A stretch of 64,000 bases of DNA, from assembly GCF_004152935.1 (NCBI RefSeq), contig NZ_SETE01000009.1, forward strand, positions 1 through 64,000, given 5' to 3'. Positions 17,943 through 24,846 of the stretch are shown piece after piece (within the stretch, counting starts at the first letter, position 1; every line of letters starts with the position of its first letter). The notes beneath the pieces are model-generated. The model was not told where the DNA came from. It made no database searches and saw only the letters and a program-made list of their open reading frames with translations. Origin of the DNA: Brumimicrobium glaciale (lineage in GTDB: Bacteria; Bacteroidota; Bacteroidia; Flavobacteriales_D; Crocinitomicaceae). Position numbers and translations under genes: made by a program.

Positions 17943-18980
17943 ATGTACAAAAATAAAAACATAACATTCCTTTCCCATTTGCTGGTATGGCTGATGTTAT
18001 TCAGTTTACCCTATTTATTATCATATGGTCAGGAACAAGATATCAATAGAATAATCGCTCGTTTTTGGATTCCTTTATTGCTATCAGCTGTAATCTTTTA
18101 TCTCAATTATTTCATTTTAATTGATCGCCTTCTTTTTAAGAAGAAAATGGCCCTGTTTGTTTTGATTAATCTAATTCTTGTGGGTGTTTTTTTATACTTA
18201 AAAGTCAATATAGAAGAAACGTTTTTTAATCAATTGACTAAAAAACGAATTAATGATGGTCGTTCTGAAGGACCGCCTTTTAAAATGTTTGTATATATTC
18301 AGTCGTTAACTTACATGGCGCCAATTTTATTTTCTATTGCTCTAAAAAGTACGAACAGATTGGTACAAACAGAAGCGGAAAGAAAGGAAGCTGCCAATAT
18401 TAAACTGAAGTCAGAATTACAACATTTGCATTACCAATTGCAACCTCATTTCTTTTTCAATTCTTTGAATAACATTTATGCCATGGTGGATATTTCTCCA
18501 GATCAAGCGAAAACATCGATTCATAGTTTAAGTAAGTTAATGCGTTATATGCTGTATGAAACGAATGTAGAAACGATTCCATTATCCAAAGAAGTTGATT
18601 TCATGAAAAAGTACATCGACTTAATGAAATTGCGAGTTTCTGATAAAACGGAAGTCAGTTATAATTTCCCAAATGGAGAAACAGGAATTAAAATAGCGCC
18701 GTTAATGTTTATTTCTTTGATCGAAAATGCTTTTAAACATGGTGTTTCTGCAAGTAAGAAAAGCCATATTTATATCGACTTAACCTGCAATGAAAATAAA
18801 ATCGTTTTTAGAATCGAAAATGATAATTTCCCTAAAATTGCTGAAGATAAAAGTGGTTCGGGTATCGGAATACAAAATGTAAAGAAACGATTGGAATTGC
18901 TTTATCCGAATAAATATTCCTTCGAAACAACGATTAAAGAGAATCGTTTTGTGGCGCAATTAGAAATTCAAACAAATTAA
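17943..18980 (+). CDS. LytS-like sensor histidine kinase
   Basis: 345 aa. About four membrane helices occupy residues 1-135. The dimer/phosphotransfer part has YQLQPHFFFNSLNNIY with the phospho-His, and the ATPase end has LIENAFKHG and GSGIGIQNVKKRLELLYPN. It should phosphorylate the LytTR regulator encoded 3 bp downstream. It is preceded by the palindromic element, which may separate it from the efflux operon. The pair could regulate the efflux genes; this rests on position only. Confidence 0.92.
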   Translation: MYKNKNITFLSHLLVWLMLFSLPYLLSYGQEQDINRIIARFWIPLLLSAVIFYLNYFILIDRLLFKKKMALFVLINLILVGVFLYLKVNIEETFFNQLTKKRINDGRSEGPPFKMFVYIQSLTYMAPILFSIALKSTNRLVQTEAERKEAANIKLKSELQHLHYQLQPHFFFNSLNNIYAMVDISPDQAKTSIHSLSKLMRYMLYETNVETIPLSKEVDFMKKYIDLMKLRVSDKTEVSYNFPNGETGIKIAPLMFISLIENAFKHGVSASKKSHIYIDLTCNENKIVFRIENDNFPKIAEDKSGSGIGIQNVKKRLELLYPNKYSFETTIKENRFVAQLEIQTN

Positions 18981-18983
18981 GAT

Positions 18984-19715
18984 ATGAGCAATGTTAAAAT
19001 CACATGTGTTATCGTAGATGATGAACCAATGGCACTTAATCTGGTAGAAAGCTATGTGGAGAAAACGCCATTTTTAATTCTCAAAAAGAAATGCAGCAGT
19101 GCAATTGAAGCTATGGAGTTTTTAAAAACTGAAACAGTAGATTTATTGTTTTTGGATATTCAAATGCCTGACTTAACTGGAATTGAATTCTCTAAAATGC
19201 TCCCGAAAGAAACACGTGTGATATTCACAACAGCTTTTGATCAATATGCATTGGATGGTTTTAAAGTTGAAGCGATTGATTATTTGTTAAAACCATTCGA
19301 TTATGCAGAGTTTTTAACAGCAGCGAACAAGGCAGGAAAGTATTTCGAAATGGCAAAAGGGGCGAATAACACTCCCGTTTCAGACCAAAAGGAATTTCTT
19401 TTCGTGAAGTCAGAATACAAACAATTGCGCATCAAACTTTCTGATGTTCTATATTTTGAAGGACTAAAGGATTATATCAAGATTTGGCTTAAGGATGAAC
19501 CAAAACCAATATTGACTTTAATGAGTTTAAAGTCATTAGAAGAAGAACTTCCGGGCACTCAATTTATGCGTGTTCACCGTTCTTTTATTGTTTCCCTGAA
19601 TAATATTGACGTCATTGAAAGAAGTCAAATTATTATCAATAATCAAAGAATTACAGTTTCAGAACAGTATAAGGCTAAGTTCTTAGAGTTTGTGAATAAG
19701 AATTCACTTCACTGA
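18984..19715 (+). CDS. LytTR-family response regulator
   Basis: 243 aa. The receiver domain (about 5-125) has VDDEP, phospho-acceptor Asp58 in LLFLDIQMP, FTTAF and LLKPFDY. The LytTR DNA-binding domain (about 140-240) shows LYFEGLKDYIKI and the FMRVHRSFIVS strand. It is the output partner of the kinase upstream, 3 bp away, and of the same type as the regulator at 4.4-5.1 kb, though the two are clearly divergent. Targets are unknown. Confidence 0.93.
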   Translation: MSNVKITCVIVDDEPMALNLVESYVEKTPFLILKKKCSSAIEAMEFLKTETVDLLFLDIQMPDLTGIEFSKMLPKETRVIFTTAFDQYALDGFKVEAIDYLLKPFDYAEFLTAANKAGKYFEMAKGANNTPVSDQKEFLFVKSEYKQLRIKLSDVLYFEGLKDYIKIWLKDEPKPILTLMSLKSLEEELPGTQFMRVHRSFIVSLNNIDVIERSQIIINNQRITVSEQYKAKFLEFVNKNSLH

Positions 19716-19755
19716 TATTCAGTTATATATTTTACTAATTTAAAAATAATGCTTT

Positions 19756-20019
19756 ATGAAAAATCAAAGTAATATCCTGATCCTTGCCGTATTTTTCCTC
19801 ATTTTGAGCTCTGGTTGCACAAAATCACTGAACGATTCAAAAATAGTAATTATTGAAAATTTAATGATTACTCCAAATGACAGCATCGAAGTTTATGACT
19901 TTGATGAATTAGAACCATTGTTGTACACTGAAGATTATGATTGTCAAAACAAAACTTCCTCAACCTCATCAACATCCAAACCTAAATATTCGGAACACTC
20001 TTTTATGGTAACATACTGA
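19756..20019 (+). CDS. Small lipoprotein, probably truncated and fused to a repeat
   Basis: 87 aa. The first 21 residues form a lipoprotein signal with lipobox SSGC (Cys21). The next 40 or so are unique and acidic. From about codon 63 (near 19943) the frame runs antisense through a repeat that is part of another gene copy at 27.7 kb, so the tail (TSSTSSTSKPK onward) is not original protein. The lipoprotein gene appears cut by the repeat. It may still be made as a short surface lipoprotein. Function unknown. Confidence 0.45.
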   Translation: MKNQSNILILAVFFLILSSGCTKSLNDSKIVIIENLMITPNDSIEVYDFDELEPLLYTEDYDCQNKTSSTSSTSKPKYSEHSFMVTY

Positions 20020-20099
20020 TGTGTTTTTTTTAGGTAGTGCTCCTTCATCTTTTTTATAAGTTCTCGAGAATATCGTTCAGACTTTCCAGTGATGATCAT
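19944..20099 (-). pseudogene. Truncated copy of a small conserved gene (repeat copy 1)
   Basis: The minus strand encodes a close match to the 62-aa protein at 27737-27925 through its whole C-terminal part (ITGKSERYSRELIKKMKEHY, then YVTIKECSEYLGLDVDEVEEVLF), with the stop conserved. The first residues are lost: homology ends near 20118, so only an internal ATG at 20099 is available (51 aa). The repeat lies about 7.8 kb from its full-length copy in the same orientation, and the T9SS genes lie between. Confidence 0.65.
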
Positions 20100-20244
20100 G
20101 TCGTCTTTTGTATGGACGTTTATTCACAATGGAGGTTTTAGGTTTGTATATAGTTCTAATTGTTTCAAAAAAGCAACCTTAGTATTTTCTTAATCGTTTA
20201 GCTGTTTAGAAAATTTAACTTTAAGTAATTTTCAAACTACACTC

Positions 20245-21357
20245 ATGGAAACAGAAATCTACACTCTGAGGCAAAAAGCTTTTTTTAGTTCTCACTATTT
20301 AGTTCTCGACGCCATCCCTTCACCATCCAATCCAAATATCACATACAACTGGAGCAATGGAGCATCGACTCAATCTATTTCAGTACCAGATGGAGGGCCT
20401 TATCGTGTTACTGCTTCTCTAGGAGGTTGTAGTATTTCAAAACAAGTAGATATCCCTAAAAATCCTGAAGATTATTTATGGATTTATCCTTCGGGATGTT
20501 ATACAACTTGTTATAATCGTGGCGATAAAGATGAAGAGTATAGTTACTTAATAGGGCCTACTTTATCCCTACCATCTTGGAGTTGGAATAATTACGGAAG
20601 CCCAGTTCAATCAGGGACTAACTCATTCCAAACACCATTCTATTTGTTAGGAGACGGTTCGTATACATCAACTATAAATACAGGACACTGTGAGGCTGAA
20701 TCAGATCCTTTAGAATACGCTTTAATTGATTGTAAAAAATGTGAGATTAAAGATGTAAAAATTGAGAAAGTATATCAAAACAACACTCCGTATTGTTCAT
20801 TTACATACGATGTTGTTGTGTATAGTTCAGCGAGTGTACCTTTTACGGCAACAATCTCTGATGATTTCAATAACGTGTCGATTATTCCTTCATCATTCAC
20901 AATCAGTCCAGGGGTAAACTATCTTCAATTTACGGTCATACCTCAGGGCTCATTTTCAGGTTCAACCAATTGGACAATACAAGGATCTATGTTTATTGAT
21001 GGGCAATATGTGCCTTGTATTTATGAGCTAAGAGTTGAAATTCCAAGGTGTGACAATGCCATGTTCGGAAGTAAAATGATAAAAGTTGGAGACAGTATAA
21101 ATCCTCAGCTCGATGATTTATTAAGTATCTATCCAAATCCTGCCAAAGAAACGGCAACCGTTTACTATGAAATGTCGTCAGAAGAAGGAGACTTAGAAGT
21201 TTACGACTTATCTGGACGAAGCGTAGCTAAACACAATTTACGTTCAGCAAAAGGCGAAGTTCCGTTGAATACCGGTAAATATCAAGCTGGAGTTTATATT
21301 GTTGTCCTTAGACAAAGTAATGGATATACAATGCAACAAAAGTTAGTGATAGAATAA
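20245..21357 (+). CDS. T9SS-sorted surface protein A1, probably lacking its N-terminus
   Basis: 370 aa. It ends in a type A T9SS sorting domain (LLSIYPNPAKETATVYYEMS ... GVYIVVLRQS, about 293-370). The front carries a partial PKD/Ig-like module (ITYNWSNGASTQSISVP ... YRVTAS, about 25-75), then a Cys-rich middle. It has no signal peptide, although T9SS cargo needs Sec export first, so the copy looks 5'-truncated. It is a paralogue of the gene at 23664, and both share the bases just upstream of the ATG. It may be a decayed or silent copy. Confidence 0.7.
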   Translation: METEIYTLRQKAFFSSHYLVLDAIPSPSNPNITYNWSNGASTQSISVPDGGPYRVTASLGGCSISKQVDIPKNPEDYLWIYPSGCYTTCYNRGDKDEEYSYLIGPTLSLPSWSWNNYGSPVQSGTNSFQTPFYLLGDGSYTSTINTGHCEAESDPLEYALIDCKKCEIKDVKIEKVYQNNTPYCSFTYDVVVYSSASVPFTATISDDFNNVSIIPSSFTISPGVNYLQFTVIPQGSFSGSTNWTIQGSMFIDGQYVPCIYELRVEIPRCDNAMFGSKMIKVGDSINPQLDDLLSIYPNPAKETATVYYEMSSEEGDLEVYDLSGRSVAKHNLRSAKGEVPLNTGKYQAGVYIVVLRQSNGYTMQQKLVIE

Positions 21358-21386
21358 AAAACTAATTTGAAATATTAATAACCATA

Positions 21387-21416
21387 ACGGGGTAGGGGAT
21401 CCCTACCCCGTTTTAT
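21387..21416 (+). terminator. Terminator between A1 and B1
   Basis: CGGGGTAGGG and CCCTACCCCG form a perfect 10-bp GC-rich stem (with the bases GATC at the centre), followed by TTTT. A nearly identical structure follows A2 at 24804, so the duplicated unit includes it. Confidence 0.85.
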
Positions 21417-21429
21417 TAAATAAAATATC

Positions 21430-23640
21430 ATGAAAAAAATACTACTATTAAAGCTCATTTTACTCTCCTCTTTAATTGTTTCAGCACAATGTTTTGAGAC
21501 CTTAAACTTTGGAGGGGCTCATACCGTTGGTCAAAAGCCTGATGGAACACTTTGGGGTTGGGGAGCAGCATCTTGGGGGAATCTATTAACAACTAATTTA
21601 TCTGAACCCAATCCAATACAATTGGGTACAGAAACCGATTGGAATATTGTTAGAAATGGAGTGTCAAATACTTTTTCTATAAAAGATGATGGCACACTTT
21701 GGGGTTGTGGTAGCAACCAGTTTGGATCATTGGGAGTCAATTCAACGAATATAAACTTCACATCATTCCAACAAATTACAACTGCTAATAATTGGGTCAA
21801 AGTTGCCCCCTCACATTTTTTCACCATTGCATTAAAAGCTGATGGAACCATTTGGGCTTGGGGTCAAAATGATAATTATCAGTTAGGTAATTCACCAGCT
21901 ACGGCCGAGCAATTGTTTCCTATCCAAGTAGGAGCGGATACTGATTGGGTGGAAATCGCAACAGGAACAGGTCGAACTGCTTTTGCCATAAAATCAGATG
22001 GCACGATTTGGGGATGGGGTAAAAATAGTTCATCAATCATAGTTCTAGGATCTGGAACTGCGTCTGTAGCGAATCCAACTCAAGTGGGCACAGATACCGA
22101 TTGGGTTACGATGAGTCTAGGAATAGACCATATATTGGCTCAAAAAACTGATAGTACATTGTGGTCTTGGGGGGGGGGGGAAGGCCTTGGTTTTGGAGGC
22201 ACCCCAAGTGTAACAAACACTCCTCAACAAATCTCAAACGATAAGTGGATTAGTTTCTTTACTGGATTTAATACTTCATACGGAATTAAAGAAGATGGTA
22301 CATTATGGGGTTGGGGTCGTAATTCTTATGGACAGCTAGGTGATGGAACTACATCAGATCGTTTAATTCCTACACAAATAGGTACAGAAACCAACTGGAG
22401 CACTGTTCAAGCCCGTAAATCCTTTGTCGTGATGGCTACCAAAACAGATGGAACAGTTTGGTATTGGGGAGGTAGAAACTACTATGGAGAATATGGTAAC
22501 GGTTTAAGTTATGGCACTACCTATATTCTTTCTCCTACTCAAACCCAAGGTATTTGCGTAACTTCAACAACAGGTGGCGGGCCAACTTACATACCTTCAA
22601 CAATTGGGGCGGTAGTAGGAAATGATGCCAGTGGCGCAGGAACATCTGTTGGAGATAGCGTTGCTATTTCAGGTGTTGTGCATTGCCAAAACTTCAGTAG
22701 TTCAGGCTATGACATTACATTAATAGATTCCAATAACGATGGAATTACACTTTTTAGTCCAACGGATATAAACGGCTACATCCCCGCAGAGGGAGATGAA
22801 ATAGAAGTAGAAGGAGTGATAACACAAGTCAATGGTCTTATCCAAATAAAACCAGATAATATCGCTGTTTTACAACAAGGCGCTGCGCTTCAAAGTCCAA
22901 TGCTTACTACAGTTTTAGATGAAACAACAGAGAGTCAGTTTGTGAGATTAGAAAACCTAGAACTGGTAAACGGTGAAACAATGTGGCCAACTAATGGAAA
23001 TATCGAAGTAACTAATCAAGTTGATACATTTACTGTTTACATTACTGGAGCATCTGCATTATCAGCAACACCAACTCCAGGAACCTATTTCCATTTAACA
23101 GGAATCGGAAAGCAAAATGATGCTTCAATTCCTTATGATGAAGGGTATCAAATTTATCCATGCGGAGTAGATCCTTATTGTGATATAGATAACTCTACAA
23201 CACTAAATAATGAAACGTTAAGCGTAAACGACACGGGACATTCTTATCAATGGATAAATTGTGCCGATAGTTCAATCATCACAGGAGAAACTGGTGAGAG
23301 TTTTACTCCAACAACCAACGGAGATTACGCGGTAATTATTACCCAAGGACCTTGTGTGGATACTTCTGCATGTGTTTTTGTAGATGTGTTGGGATTAGAA
23401 GGGAATGAGTTGAAAGGTATTTCAGTTTATCCAAATCCAATTACAGATGAGTTAAACATCAACAACGAAAACGGAGCATTGGTTTCTGTTGAGATGATTG
23501 ATGCTAAGGGAAGTGTGGTTGTTTCTTCTAAGGCGGCTTCGAAGAGTTATACTTTTGATACTGGTGAATTGAATGCTGGAGTTTATATTTTGATTGTAAG
23601 ATCGGAGAAGTCGGTGAGGACATTTAAGGTGGTGAAATAA
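21430..23640 (+). CDS. RCC1-repeat T9SS surface protein B1
   Basis: 736 aa. A signal peptide (about 1-20, ending VSAQC) is followed by six or seven RCC1-type beta-propeller repeats (about 25-370) with the recurring 'DGTLWGWG' core. An OB-fold-like domain of the kind found with extracellular nucleases follows (about 385-580, GDSVAISGVVHCQNFSSSGYD). A short Ig-like piece and a type A T9SS sorting domain (ISVYPNPITDELNI) close it. It should be exported, cleaved and attached to the cell surface. A 12-G tract sits in the propeller. It is paralogous to B2 at 24847. Confidence 0.85.
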   Translation: MKKILLLKLILLSSLIVSAQCFETLNFGGAHTVGQKPDGTLWGWGAASWGNLLTTNLSEPNPIQLGTETDWNIVRNGVSNTFSIKDDGTLWGCGSNQFGSLGVNSTNINFTSFQQITTANNWVKVAPSHFFTIALKADGTIWAWGQNDNYQLGNSPATAEQLFPIQVGADTDWVEIATGTGRTAFAIKSDGTIWGWGKNSSSIIVLGSGTASVANPTQVGTDTDWVTMSLGIDHILAQKTDSTLWSWGGGEGLGFGGTPSVTNTPQQISNDKWISFFTGFNTSYGIKEDGTLWGWGRNSYGQLGDGTTSDRLIPTQIGTETNWSTVQARKSFVVMATKTDGTVWYWGGRNYYGEYGNGLSYGTTYILSPTQTQGICVTSTTGGGPTYIPSTIGAVVGNDASGAGTSVGDSVAISGVVHCQNFSSSGYDITLIDSNNDGITLFSPTDINGYIPAEGDEIEVEGVITQVNGLIQIKPDNIAVLQQGAALQSPMLTTVLDETTESQFVRLENLELVNGETMWPTNGNIEVTNQVDTFTVYITGASALSATPTPGTYFHLTGIGKQNDASIPYDEGYQIYPCGVDPYCDIDNSTTLNNETLSVNDTGHSYQWINCADSSIITGETGESFTPTTNGDYAVIITQGPCVDTSACVFVDVLGLEGNELKGISVYPNPITDELNINNENGALVSVEMIDAKGSVVVSSKAASKSYTFDTGELNAGVYILIVRSEKSVRTFKVVK
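22169..22180 (+). repeat. Poly-G tract (12 G) inside B1
   Basis: Twelve consecutive G encode Gly-Gly-Gly after a Trp codon at about codon 247. In the paralogue B2 the same residues are coded GGT GGT GGG, with no long run. Such a tract is prone to slipped-strand length change, which would frameshift B1 and remove its sorting domain. Phase variation is inferred. Confidence 0.8.
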
Positions 23641-23663
23641 TGGTGAATTTTCAAACTACACTC

Positions 23664-24776
23664 ATGAAAACAGGAATCTATACTTCTAGTCAAAAGGCAA
23701 ATATTGCTTTCTACAACGTAGTTCTCGACGCCATCCCATCTCCATCTAATCCAAACATTACCTACAATTGGAGCAATGGAGCATCTACGCAATCCATTTC
23801 AGTTCCAGATGGAGGACCTTATCGCGTAACTGCTTCTTTGGGAGGTTGTAGCATTTCAGAACAAGTAGATATTCCTAAAAATCCGGAAGATTATTTATGG
23901 ATTTATCCTTCAGGTTGTTATACAACTTGTTATACCCGTGGAGATAAAGATGAAGAGTATAGTTACTTAATAGGACCAACCTTAGAGCTAGAGACTTGGA
24001 GTTGGAATAATTACGGAAGTTCAGTTCAAACAGGGTCCAATACATTCCAAACACCATTTTATTTAATGGGGAATGGTTCTTATACATCTACAATAAATAC
24101 AGGGCATTGTACGGCTGAATCAGATCCTTTAGAATACTCTTTAATTGATTGTAAAAAATGTGAAATAGAGGATGTAAAGATCGAGGAGGTATATCAAAAT
24201 CATACGCTATACTGTTCATTTACATATAACATTATGATTTATAGCTCAGCGAGTACATCGTTTACGGCGACAATCTCTGATGACTTTAATAATGTATCCA
24301 TTATCCCTTCATCGTTCACAATCAATCCAGGAGTAAACAATCTTCAATTTACTGTGATACCGCAAGGGTCATTCTCGGGTTCAACCAATTGGACAATACA
24401 AGGCTCTATGTTTATGGATGGACAATATGTACCTTGTATTTATGAACTAAGAGTTGAAATTCCAAGATGTGACAATGCTTTATATGGTAGTAAAATGATA
24501 AAAGTTGGAGACAGTATAAATCCTCAGCTCGAAGATTTATTAACAATCTATCCAAATCCTGCCAAAGAAACGGCAACCGTTTACTATGAAATGTCGTCAG
24601 AAGGAGGAGACTTAGAAGTTTATGACTTATCTGGACTAAGCGTAGCTAAACACAATTTGCGTTCAGCAAAAGGTGAAGTTGCGTTGAATACCGGTAAATA
24701 TCAAGCTGGAGTTTATATTGTAGTTCTTAGACAAAGTAATGGACATACAATGCAACAAAAGTTAGTTATTGAATAA
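23664..24776 (+). CDS. T9SS-sorted surface protein A2, probably lacking its N-terminus
   Basis: 370 aa from the ATG at 23664. An in-frame ATG at 23640, which overlaps the B1 stop as TAATG, would add 8 residues. The later ATG matches the start of A1, including the bases before it. It has the same plan as A1: partial PKD/Ig-like module, Cys-rich middle with conserved blocks such as CYTTCY, and a type A T9SS sorting domain. It is strongly similar to A1 throughout. No signal peptide is seen, so export is doubtful unless it is translated together with B1. It is most likely a truncated duplicate. Confidence 0.7.
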   Translation: MKTGIYTSSQKANIAFYNVVLDAIPSPSNPNITYNWSNGASTQSISVPDGGPYRVTASLGGCSISEQVDIPKNPEDYLWIYPSGCYTTCYTRGDKDEEYSYLIGPTLELETWSWNNYGSSVQTGSNTFQTPFYLMGNGSYTSTINTGHCTAESDPLEYSLIDCKKCEIEDVKIEEVYQNHTLYCSFTYNIMIYSSASTSFTATISDDFNNVSIIPSSFTINPGVNNLQFTVIPQGSFSGSTNWTIQGSMFMDGQYVPCIYELRVEIPRCDNALYGSKMIKVGDSINPQLEDLLTIYPNPAKETATVYYEMSSEGGDLEVYDLSGLSVAKHNLRSAKGEVALNTGKYQAGVYIVVLRQSNGHTMQQKLVIE

Positions 24777-24803
24777 AAATAATTTGAAATATTAATAACC
24801 ATA

Positions 24804-24834
24804 ACGGGGTAGGGAAACCCTACCCCGTTTTTAA
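24804..24834 (+). terminator. Terminator between A2 and B2
   Basis: CGGGGTAGGG and CCCTACCCCG pair around an AAA loop and are followed by a five-T run. It is the second copy of the structure at 21387, in the same place relative to the A and B genes. Confidence 0.85.
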
Positions 24835-24846
24835 AACTATAAAATC

